Positions 1 through 6,798 of a DNA stretch of 64,000 nucleotides are shown in pieces. Both the position numbers and the translations under genes were made by a program. The DNA is taken from the NCBI GenBank assembly GCA_002366835.1, contig DFBZ01000038.1, positions 1 to 64,000 of the forward strand, written 5' to 3'. The first letter of the stretch is position 1. Every line of letters begins with the position of its first letter. Below the pieces are notes generated by a model. It worked only from the letters and a program-made list of their open reading frames with translations, was not told the DNA's origin and searched no databases. The DNA comes from Gammaproteobacteria bacterium UBA3067. Lineage in GTDB: Bacteria; Pseudomonadota; Gammaproteobacteria; Pseudomonadales; UBA3067.

Positions 1-857
1 GTGGCCCCAAGTGGGAATCACTCGATATGGCCATACGGCCTGAAAAGGGCCTATAGGGCATACGCTCTGAACTCGACCTTTTCGGCAACCTGCGCCCAGC
101 GATTCTCTATCCACAACTTGCATCCGCCTCCAGTTTAAAACCCGAAGTGGTTGCAGGCCTAGATATTCTTATCGTCAGAGAGTTAACCGGTGGTATTTAT
201 TTCGGTCAGCCACGCGGCGTGCATACACTGGAAAATGGCGAGCGAGAAGGTTTTAACACTTATCGCTACAACGAATCAGAAATAAAGCGTATAGGTCGCG
301 TGGCCTTTGAAATGGCCATGAAGCGGGATAAACGACTCTGCTCAGTAGATAAAGCCAACGTATTGGAAGTTACCGAACTTTGGCGCGAAATTATGGAGGA
401 CTTGTCCAAAGACTACCCCGAAGTGGAGTTGAGTCATATGTATGTGGACAATGCCGCCATGCAACTGGTGCGTGCGCCCAAGCAATTTGATGTGATTGTG
501 ACCGGCAATATGTTTGGTGATATATTGTCCGATGCTGCGGCTATGTTGACCGGCTCCATCGGCATGCTTCCTTCCGCATCGTTGAATTCACAAGGCCAAG
601 GCATGTATGAGCCTTGCCACGGCTCAGCACCCGATATCGCAGGCCAGGGCATAGCAAACCCGCTAGCCACCATTCTTTCTGTCGCCATGATGCTGCGATA
701 TTCTTTAGATAGCAGCGAGGCAGCAGAAGACATCGAAAAGGCAGTCAGTACAGTTCTCGACGCCGGCCTTCGCACACCAGATATTTATGCCGAAGGCACA
801 GAAAAAGTATCCACTGAAAAAATGGGGCAAGCGGTATTGGCCGCACTGCAAAATTAA
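1..857 (+). pseudogene. leuB: 3-isopropylmalate dehydrogenase, 5'-truncated by the window and interrupted by an in-frame stop
   Basis: LeuB oxidises and decarboxylates 3-isopropylmalate in leucine biosynthesis. Reading frame 3 from base 3 gives a LeuB-like stretch (GPKWESLDMAIRPEKGL), then TAG at 54-56, then continues in the same frame with GIRSELDLFGNLRPA and on to the stop at 855-857. Family motifs after the stop are intact: RELTGGIYFG, the substrate and metal region NMFGDILSD, and GSAPDIAGQGIANP. The usual residue at the stop is leucine, so TTG to TAG is the simplest change. Restart at GTG 147 would give 236 residues without the N-terminal part of the fold and should be inactive. The start lies outside the window. 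asd follows 18 bases later, as in many gammaproteobacteria. A base-calling error near a contig end is an alternative to a real nonsense mutation. Confidence 0.85.
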
Positions 858-875
858 ACGAACAGAGAAATTGAA

Positions 876-1901
876 ATGAGCAAAAAATATAACGTCGCAG
901 TCGTAGGTGCCACCGGTGCAGTGGGCGAGACCATGATTTCCATCCTCGAAGAGCGAAATTTCCCCATTGAAAACCTTTATGCTTTAGCAAGCAGCCGTTC
1001 AGCGGGCAACGAGATTCTTTACAAGAATAAAAAGCTGATTGTGCAAAATCTAGAGGACTTCGACTTTTCCCAAGTTGAAATTGGTCTATTTTCCGCAGGG
1101 GGTTCAGTGTCCGCAGAATACGCACCAAAAGCCGCAGCAGCAGGCTGTGTAGTGATTGACAACACCTCCCACTTTCGTAATGACGATGATATCCCCCTTG
1201 TCATACCGGAAGTAAACCCCCAAGCCCTGGCAGGCTATACCCAGCGAAATATTATCGCGAACCCGAATTGTTCCACCATTCAAATGCTAGTGGCATTAAG
1301 CCCCATCCAAAAAGCCGTGGGCATTACCCGCATTAATGTAGCAACCTATCAGTCTGTAGCGGGAACAGGCAAAAATGCTATTGATGAATTGGCGGGGCAG
1401 TCCGCACGCTTAATGAACGCCCAGGAAATTGAATGTAACGTTTATCCAAAACAAATCGCATTTAACGTCTTACCCCACATCGATACTTTTCAGGAAAATG
1501 GCTACACCCGCGAAGAAATGAAAATGGTTTGGGAAACCAATAAAATCTTCGAAGACGATAGTATTAAAGTGAACCCTACCTGTGTTCGCGTGCCGGTTTT
1601 TTATTGTCACTCAGAAGCCCTGCATATCGAAACAAAAGAAAAAATCACCGCCGCACAAGCCCGCGCCTTACTTGAAGAAGCCGAAGGCGTTGTAGTGATG
1701 GATAAACAAGAAGATGGTGGTTATCCAACGGCCATCACCGAATCTGCAGGTAAAGATCCGGTTTTTGTCGGGCGCATTCGTGAAGATATTTCCTGCGACA
1801 ACGGCCTTGACCTTTGGGTCGTTGCAGATAATGTACGCAAAGGCGCGGCACTGAATAGCGTGCAAATTGCTGAGTTGTTGGTTGAGAAATACTTAAGCTA
1901 G
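876..1901 (+). CDS. asd: Aspartate-semialdehyde dehydrogenase
   Basis: Catalyses the NADPH-dependent reduction of aspartyl phosphate to aspartate semialdehyde, the branch point to lysine/diaminopimelate, threonine and methionine. The 341-residue protein has an N-terminal nucleotide-binding loop GATGAVG at 11-17 and the catalytic cysteine C132 in ANPNCST. A later segment with GRIREDI and the C-terminal dimerisation domain are also present. Length is normal for the shorter bacterial type. The presence of the catalytic cysteine argues against the inactive USG-1 paralogue that sits at this position in some relatives. It lies 18 bases after leuB and probably shares its transcript. A strong hairpin follows the stop. 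Confidence 0.93.
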   Translation: MSKKYNVAVVGATGAVGETMISILEERNFPIENLYALASSRSAGNEILYKNKKLIVQNLEDFDFSQVEIGLFSAGGSVSAEYAPKAAAAGCVVIDNTSHFRNDDDIPLVIPEVNPQALAGYTQRNIIANPNCSTIQMLVALSPIQKAVGITRINVATYQSVAGTGKNAIDELAGQSARLMNAQEIECNVYPKQIAFNVLPHIDTFQENGYTREEMKMVWETNKIFEDDSIKVNPTCVRVPVFYCHSEALHIETKEKITAAQARALLEEAEGVVVMDKQEDGGYPTAITESAGKDPVFVGRIREDISCDNGLDLWVVADNVRKGAALNSVQIAELLVEKYLS

Positions 1902-1956
1902 ATACCTTTGGTGAAATATGTCAAAAATTTCGCTCAAAAGAGCCCCCTAAAGTAAT

Positions 1957-1980
1957 AAAGCCACCAGCCATGGTGGCTTT
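1957..1980 (+). terminator. Hairpin terminator after asd
   Basis: A perfect 9-bp stem (AAAGCCACC / GGTGGCTTT) with a 6-base loop lies 55 bases after the asd stop. A T-rich tract follows about 12 bases later (from about 1991). The gap makes it less canonical than the other terminators in the window. Confidence 0.55.
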
Positions 1981-2004
1981 CGTGGGGCGTGGTTTTTCGT
2001 TTTT

Positions 2005-2205
2005 TTGAAAGTGAAGTGTGCCGGTCTATTTGACAGCCTGAAATCAGGCTGCACTCTTGAAGAAATACGTCATTCGATTGGTCGAGCCTGGATGTTAGAT
2101 AATGAGCGACTTAAGCCGCAAATAGAAAAACAAATGGGCAGACGTGTTTCACCTTTGGCAAGGGGAGGCGACAGGAGATTGGAGGAGTATCGGACAAAGA
2201 CCTAA
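2005..2205 (+). pseudogene. Remnant of a REP-associated (RAYT-like, Y1 family) transposase, C-terminal end only
   Basis: The 66-residue frame resembles the C-terminal tail of REP-associated tyrosine transposases: an EEIR-like helix, a W-x-L-x5-L/F-K-x-QIE segment, then GRRVSPLARGGDRR. None of the catalytic HUH or tyrosine part is present upstream, so this is a decayed end rather than a small gene. The only available start is a TTG inside a T-tract. The hairpin just upstream could be a former REP-like target, but only one copy is seen here. Recognition is by motif memory; a database search would settle it. Confidence 0.6.
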
Positions 2206-2270
2206 TGCCAATTACTTTGCCCTTTGATGTGCTTGAGGTATAGAGAATAAATAGAGGGAAAATTAAATTT

Positions 2271-3344
2271 TTAATGCTGAGGCTTGCTATAGCTAGTGTC
2301 GGTAAGGCTTGTTAAAAAAGCTGTTAAGTCACTTTTTTCTTGCTCAGAGAGGTGCAAGGGGAAAATAGCGGGGTTGAGAAAGGCGTTCTTTTTTCCACCT
2401 TTGTCGTAATACTCAATAACGTCTCTTAGAGTACTGATACTTCCATCGTGCATATATGGAGCGGTTAATTCAATATTGCGTAATGTCGGGGTTCTATACG
2501 CACCAATATCTTTAATCTGACGACTAACAGCAAAGCGCCCAAGTTGTGCTTTTTGCTGGGGATCTAGCTGTGCTACCGCAGAGCTGTAATCGGTTTTTAA
2601 GTTTTTAAGAAAAGCCGGTAATACGGGGCGCAATGCATCAAAGCCAATGCCAATATTGTAGAAGCGGTTATCGGTAAATAATGCATTATCCCAGCTTATT
2701 TCATGGCAGTTGGCGCAGTTCCCCTTTCTTCGGAACAATCGTAAACCGCGCGCTTCAGCAGCCGTAAGTACTTTTTTACTAGACTGAAAAAAGTACTGGT
2801 CGAAGCGCGTATTGCCCGATATGAGTGTTCTCTCATAACTCGCAATAGCTTTTGTTACGTAATTCATGTTTATTTTTTCTGCGGTAATACCAAAAGTATT
2901 TAAAAAATCTTTTAAATATGAAAAATCTGTTCGAATAACATGGATAACGCGTGAATGCTCAGTTAAGCCATGTTCAATAGGGTTTGTCAAAGGGTCTAGA
3001 GCTTGCGTTTCTAATGATGAACGGCGCCCATCGTGGAAAAGCTCATTTAGATAAGCGCTGTTGATAATGGTGGGGGAGTTTCGTTGACCAACTAAACCAT
3101 CAATGCCCACAGCTTGAGGTCGCCCATCGGTAAAGGCTTTGCTACTGATATGGCATGAAGCGCAGCTAATACTGCCATTGGCACTAAAGCGTTTGTCGTT
3201 AAATAGCTTTTTACCGAGAGCTATTTTTTCTGTTGACTGTGGGTTATCCGCAGGTACTTTCATTGCGGGTAAGCCGAGCATGCTGGGGACAGCCTCTGCG
3301 AGGGATGTGATGCTAAGTAATAAGGCAAATGTCAGTATTTTCAT
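2271..3344 (-). CDS. Di-haem cytochrome c peroxidase (CcpA/MauG family), periplasmic
   Basis: Predicted to reduce hydrogen peroxide with electrons from periplasmic cytochromes, or to act as a MauG-like oxidase. The 357-residue precursor starts with a short signal peptide (residues 1-18, ending AEA). It has two covalent haem motifs, CASCH at 61-65 and CANCH at 210-214, separated as in bacterial cytochrome c peroxidases. The segment TPTLRNI followed by APYMHDGSISTL is the C-terminal haem environment of the family. The next gene upstream on the same strand is a DUF1264 protein 60 bases away, so the two may be cotranscribed. Substrate cannot be read from sequence. Confidence 0.88.
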   Translation of the reverse strand: MKILTFALLLSITSLAEAVPSMLGLPAMKVPADNPQSTEKIALGKKLFNDKRFSANGSISCASCHISSKAFTDGRPQAVGIDGLVGQRNSPTIINSAYLNELFHDGRRSSLETQALDPLTNPIEHGLTEHSRVIHVIRTDFSYLKDFLNTFGITAEKINMNYVTKAIASYERTLISGNTRFDQYFFQSSKKVLTAAEARGLRLFRRKGNCANCHEISWDNALFTDNRFYNIGIGFDALRPVLPAFLKNLKTDYSSAVAQLDPQQKAQLGRFAVSRQIKDIGAYRTPTLRNIELTAPYMHDGSISTLRDVIEYYDKGGKKNAFLNPAIFPLHLSEQEKSDLTAFLTSLTDTSYSKPQH

Positions 3345-3404
3345 AATAAAAAATCGCCTACGGCAGTTAACCTGACGTAGGCGAGTCCATTCAAAAAAGC
3401 TGAT

Positions 3405-3998
3405 TTAGTCTTGTTCAGGCATGTCTTGAACAATAACGACGTAGGGTTCACCCAAAGGTAAATCATCATGTGGCTTTTTAAAGTAAATCACTTTGCCATA
3501 TGTTTCGTTAACAATAGGAAGTAATTTTGCACCTTCTTCTGCAGTTAAGTCAGGGAATGTTGCTTTAGCCCGTGGTACTTCAGTTAAGTGATAGTGCCAA
3601 TATTTTTTTTCTTCTTCCGGGAGTGTTTCATAAACCGATGTTGGGATGATGTATTCAAAGCCCATCGGTTTGTCTTGATCCTTCATGCCAGTGTGAAACA
3701 TTAGGCAAATAAGTGTGTTGTCATCGTAGGCTTTACAGTGGTGGTGCACAACAACTTGTAATAATGGATCATCATTTGAATCTGTATCTGGAACCATGTG
3801 GCGAATAGCTTGAATATGTAAATCATTAAAACCAAGATGGTTTGGGTATTCATTTTGACGCGGATTCATTGTCCCGTTGTACGATTTTTGCACAGCCGCG
3901 CCGGCATGGTCGTGGCTGTGCTGTTGTTCTACTGCATTGACTGAAAAAGTAGCAACGATCAGGCTGCTCGCTAATAATAATGTTTTTATTAAACTCAT
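3405..3998 (-). CDS. DUF1264 (oil-body-associated-protein-like) periplasmic protein
   Basis: A 197-residue protein with a clear signal peptide (residues 1-22, cleavage near VNA). A His-rich stretch follows (about 24-31). The core resembles DUF1264, the family that includes plant oil-body-associated proteins: a HHHC block at 85-88, then MGFEYIIP, LPEEEKKYWHYH (about 126-137) and a GKVIYF-like strand near the end. The conserved histidines suggest metal binding, but function is unknown even in the better-studied homologues. It lies upstream of the di-haem peroxidase on the same strand with a 60-base gap, so a linked periplasmic redox or stress role is possible. Confidence 0.72.
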   Translation of the reverse strand: MSLIKTLLLASSLIVATFSVNAVEQQHSHDHAGAAVQKSYNGTMNPRQNEYPNHLGFNDLHIQAIRHMVPDTDSNDDPLLQVVVHHHCKAYDDNTLICLMFHTGMKDQDKPMGFEYIIPTSVYETLPEEEKKYWHYHLTEVPRAKATFPDLTAEEGAKLLPIVNETYGKVIYFKKPHDDLPLGEPYVVIVQDMPEQD

Positions 3999-4317
3999 AG
4001 TTTTATCCCCAAATTTTTAAAGTGCCCGAGCGTTTTTTTATTGCGCTTTTATCTCGAGCAAAGACATCATAGGCATCCTTATAACGAATAGCAATAACAA
4101 TATAACAAAAAGTAATATTGTCTTTTGTGATGCCAGCGGACAAAAATAGAGAATATTGCGTCTGCTTTTTAAGCACAGCTCTGGGATCGTCCAGTTATTT
4201 GGAGTCTTCGGGCACCGAATAGTCTTGGTCGCGAACCAGAGCAACAGCTTCTTCTTTAAACTCTTTTGGATATTGCCTGTAACTACGTTGAGGGTTTCGG
4301 TAGTTACCCTCTGTCAT
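3999..4317. other. AT-rich stretch without a supported gene
   Basis: The two frames that stay open here (minus 4038-4244, plus 4156-4350) have no recognisable family, no good ribosome site and overlap each other. There is one short inverted repeat (ACAATAT near 4099 against an AATATTGT near 4117). The segment separates the DUF1264 gene from the ArdA-like remnant and may hold the promoter of the minus-strand pair. Confidence 0.4.
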
Positions 4318-4319
4318 AG

Positions 4320-4505
4320 TATGAGGGGATTAATTCAGTCCATGAAGTAGCGTGTTTTATTGAAGATCTCTCCGAAGGCACAAGCGAAATCCCTGAACAT
4401 TTAGCCCGCTATATTGATTACAGTGCCATGGCTCATGATATGGAAGTTGGAGGCGATATCTTCACTTATTCTGGAATCACTAATCAGGTGAAAGTCCTTG
4501 CTTAG
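4320..4505 (+). pseudogene. C-terminal remnant of an ArdA-like anti-restriction protein
   Basis: After a stop at 4317-4319, frame 3 reads 61 residues that look like the end of ArdA: an SVHEVA helix, IPEHLARYIDY, then AMAHDMEVGGDIF, ending at the TAG at 4503-4505. ArdA proteins are acidic DNA mimics carried by conjugative elements that block type I restriction enzymes; their C-terminal region carries an IPE-x-L-x2-YIDY-type block followed by a D-x-E/F segment. The first two thirds are missing and there is no start codon, so it is a fragment. It lies about 365 bases before the AbiE pair, which suggests both came from one mobile element. Identification rests on motif recall. Confidence 0.55.
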
Positions 4506-4741
4506 TAGAGCTGGGGCTTAGCGCCCGCGCTTTCAGAACCCGCGACCTATCGGTCAAGTCGCTCATTCTTCGCTTCTATGTCTCGTGCGATCCATGCCGG
4601 TTTTGAAAGCAGCATTTCAGCGCTTCTCGCTTTCATGCGAATGCCAAAATCCAATTTTGAATAATGCTGGATATTGGCACTGTTAGTACCAATTATCAGC
4701 TAATTCCTTAACCTATCAGGGTTTAAGTACAGATGTTTATG

Positions 4742-4830
4742 CGGCGTTATTCGCCGTAAATAATAATATTGGCAAACCGTTGTGTTGCATGCTAGTTTAT
4801 ACCTATTGAAATTCACGGCGTTCATCGCCG
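4742..4830. promoter_or_regulatory. Two matching palindromes, likely AbiEi operators
   Basis: CGGCG-N5-CGCCG occurs at 4742-4756 and again at 4816-4830, 74 bases apart from start to start. Each is followed by an AT-rich segment containing TAAATAATA and then AAACCG or TAAACCG, so the two are partial copies of a longer unit. The second lies 40 bases before the antitoxin start. AbiEi antitoxins are known to repress their own promoter through paired inverted repeats, which fits; binding here is inferred. Confidence 0.5.
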
Positions 4831-4870
4831 AGCATTGTTTAAATAATAAACCGTAGGAAGGTAGAAGCGC

Positions 4871-5710
4871 TTGGTTAATAGCACTGTTTCACCGGACGAT
4901 GGCGCAAAAGGGGCTTATAAACAGTCTCTTAAGGCTCTTTTGCCTTATGGCATGCTGGCGACAAAAAAGTGGCTGGCAGAGCAAGGCTTGAGCGCCCATG
5001 CACTTGATAACGCTGTTAAGACAGATACCTTGCTACTTTTGGCTTCAGGTGTTTATAGCCAGTATTCCCGTTCGGTTAGCTGGGAAGGGGTAGTAGCCTC
5101 CATGCAGCGTATGGAGAAGGGGAGCGCTGAGGCGGTTCCGCCTGTTGTTGTCGGTGGATTAACGGCTTTAGGTTTGTCTGGATTGTCGCAGTATTTATCA
5201 CTAGGTAATACGCCGCATATCCATTTATATGCACAAGGTAAATTGCCAACATGGCTGGCACGTTTATCGTTGCCAGTGAAGTTTGAAGGGCATGGCACAA
5301 GCAAACTTTGGCCCGAGACGTTATTAAAGGATAAGGCTTTTATCAGAGAGCATGAGTGGGAGACTGAATTGCCACCCGCGTACTTCTCATGCCCGGAAAA
5401 GGCCATATTGGAATTACTGATGGACTTGCCTGATGCGGTGACGTTTGAGCATGCCGATGAGCTGATGCAGGGCTTAGTAAACCTATCGCCAAGAAAGTTG
5501 GAGAAATTACTAAAAGCCTGTAAGAGCGTAAAGGTGAAGAGGCTGTTCTTCTGGCTGGCTAAGCGCCAGAGTTACCCTTGGTTTGGCAAACTCGATGTTG
5601 CTGATTATGACTTGGGCTCAGGTAAGCGTGTTATAGCAAAAGGCGGTAAATTGGATACGGATTATCTAATAACTGTACCGTCGCATATGGCGACGAATAA
5701 CGAAGGGTAA
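4871..5710 (+). CDS. abiEi: AbiEi-family antitoxin/repressor of a type IV toxin-antitoxin system
   Basis: A 279-residue protein directly upstream of an AbiEii-type nucleotidyltransferase, with a 7-base gap. An N-terminal winged-helix-like part (about 25-110) includes GVYSQYSRSVSWEGVV and GLTALGLSG. A C-terminal AbiEi-type region follows with SCPEKAILELL (about 174-184) and helical segments rich in Lys/Arg (KLEKLLKACKSVKVKR) typical of DNA-binding antitoxins. In known systems AbiEi represses the operon and opposes the toxin without forming a stable complex. The start is a TTG with AGGAAGG about 10 bases before it; no ATG or GTG fits the N-terminus. Two palindromes upstream are candidate operators. 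The antitoxin-first order is the normal one. Confidence 0.78.
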   Translation: MVNSTVSPDDGAKGAYKQSLKALLPYGMLATKKWLAEQGLSAHALDNAVKTDTLLLLASGVYSQYSRSVSWEGVVASMQRMEKGSAEAVPPVVVGGLTALGLSGLSQYLSLGNTPHIHLYAQGKLPTWLARLSLPVKFEGHGTSKLWPETLLKDKAFIREHEWETELPPAYFSCPEKAILELLMDLPDAVTFEHADELMQGLVNLSPRKLEKLLKACKSVKVKRLFFWLAKRQSYPWFGKLDVADYDLGSGKRVIAKGGKLDTDYLITVPSHMATNNEG

Positions 5711-5717
5711 AGCAGGG

Positions 5718-6632
5718 GTGGATAGAAGCGGTATTTATTACAAACAAGTGCAGTTGCTGATGCAGGTATTGTCCTTTGTCGCTAAGCAGGAATGCTTTGC
5801 GCTCAAAGGAGGCACAGCAATCAATCTCTTTGTTAGAGAGTTTCCACGCTTGTCTGTTGATATTGATTTGGTCTATCTGCCTATGAAAGGCCGTGACGAA
5901 GCGTTGCAAGAAATTTGTGAAGCACTGGATACGATAAGTGCAGAACTGAAAGCTGCGTTTAAAGACGTAGAGCTGACAGAGGCTTACAAATCAAAACGCG
6001 ATGCGCTAAGGCTAATCGTGGCGCGTAACGGCGTACAGATAAAAGTAGAGCTTTCGCCTGTATTGCGAGGAACCGTGTACGAGACGCAGCTCATGGAAGT
6101 ATGCGAGGCAGTAGAGGATGAATTTGGGTACGTTGAAGTACCCGTAGTCGCTTTGGCTGATCTTTATGCAGGCAAAATATGTGCGGCATTAGATAGGCAG
6201 CATCCAAGAGATTTATTTGATGTGAAGTGGCTGCTAGAAAATGAAGGCTTAACGGATGAGATACGCAAAGCCTTTCTTGTGTATTTGTCAAGCCATAACA
6301 GGCCAATGGCCGAGCTACTAAAGCCGCAATATAAAGATATTGCTGCAATCTATGAAGGTGAGTTCGCAAACATGGCCGAAAAAGACGTGCCGCTGGATGA
6401 GCTAATCGCTGTCAGAGAGCGATTGCTAGAACTCATTCATCAAGGTCTAACGGATAGTGAGAAAGAGTTTCTTCTATCTTTCAAAGGTCGTAATCCAAAT
6501 TGGGATTTACTTGGCCTTGATGGAGTAAGTGAGCTTCCTGCCATTAAATGGAAGCAGACTAATCTGGCTAAAATGACAGATGAAAAGCATAAACAGGCAT
6601 TCGAAAAGTTGGAAGGCGTTCTGGATACGTGA
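5718..6632 (+). CDS. abiEii: AbiEii-family nucleotidyltransferase toxin
   Basis: A 304-residue nucleotidyltransferase-fold toxin. The active-site motifs are in order and intact: GGTAINL at 31-37, the metal-binding D48/D50 pair in SVDIDL, a third acidic strand KVE at 109-111, and the family block LYAGKICAALDRQHPRDLFD (149-168). AbiEii/MenT proteins use a nucleotide to block growth, in some members by adding nucleotides to tRNA acceptor ends; phage defence by abortive infection is known for some. The start is a GTG 7 bases after the antitoxin stop, so translation is probably coupled. A terminator follows at 6641. The C-terminal half (about 200-304) is helical and less conserved. Likely functional because no key residue is missing. 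Confidence 0.85.
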   Translation: MDRSGIYYKQVQLLMQVLSFVAKQECFALKGGTAINLFVREFPRLSVDIDLVYLPMKGRDEALQEICEALDTISAELKAAFKDVELTEAYKSKRDALRLIVARNGVQIKVELSPVLRGTVYETQLMEVCEAVEDEFGYVEVPVVALADLYAGKICAALDRQHPRDLFDVKWLLENEGLTDEIRKAFLVYLSSHNRPMAELLKPQYKDIAAIYEGEFANMAEKDVPLDELIAVRERLLELIHQGLTDSEKEFLLSFKGRNPNWDLLGLDGVSELPAIKWKQTNLAKMTDEKHKQAFEKLEGVLDT

Positions 6633-6640
6633 TTTATAGG

Positions 6641-6677
6641 AGCCCCGCATTAAAGTATAATGCAGGGCTATTTTTTT
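6641..6677 (+). terminator. Rho-independent terminator after the AbiE pair
   Basis: A 12-bp stem with one mismatch (6641-6652 against 6658-6669), a 5-base loop, then seven T residues at 6671-6677. It closes the abiE transcript. Confidence 0.85.
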
Positions 6678-6761
6678 ACTGCTCTGGTGGGAGGTTTTGC
6701 TAACGACTTAGGCTCTGGCAGGCTTTGAATCGACTGGGGCTTAGAGTTATCTTTATTTTGT

Positions 6762-6781
6762 TTGTACAAATACTTGTACAA
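6762..6781. promoter_or_regulatory. Tandem TTGTACAA palindromes just before prfC
   Basis: The 8-base palindrome TTGTACAA occurs at 6762-6769 and 6774-6781 with a 4-base spacer, giving a 12-base period. The second copy ends 17 bases before the prfC start. It could be an operator; no known regulator is assigned. Confidence 0.3.
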
Positions 6782-6798
6782 GCTGGGATGTAGACATA

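Noticed and set aside
54..56. Recoding of UAG as pyrrolysine
   Set aside because: No pyl genes are seen in the window and the position is leucine in the family; a nonsense change or base error is simpler.
51..63. The bases TATAGGGCAT around the leuB stop match the end of the MITE-like elements
   Set aside because: The LeuB frame continues without insertion or shift on both sides, so no element is present; a short match by chance is enough.
1957..1980. Hairpin after asd as a REP element linked to the nearby transposase remnant
   Set aside because: Only one copy is visible and its form fits a gene terminator.
4511..6744. An 11-base direct repeat CTGGGGCTTAG at 4511-4521 and 6734-6744 flanking the abiE pair, as possible insertion ends
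   Set aside because: Eleven bases is within chance expectation for this distance and no integrase or conserved site accompanies it.
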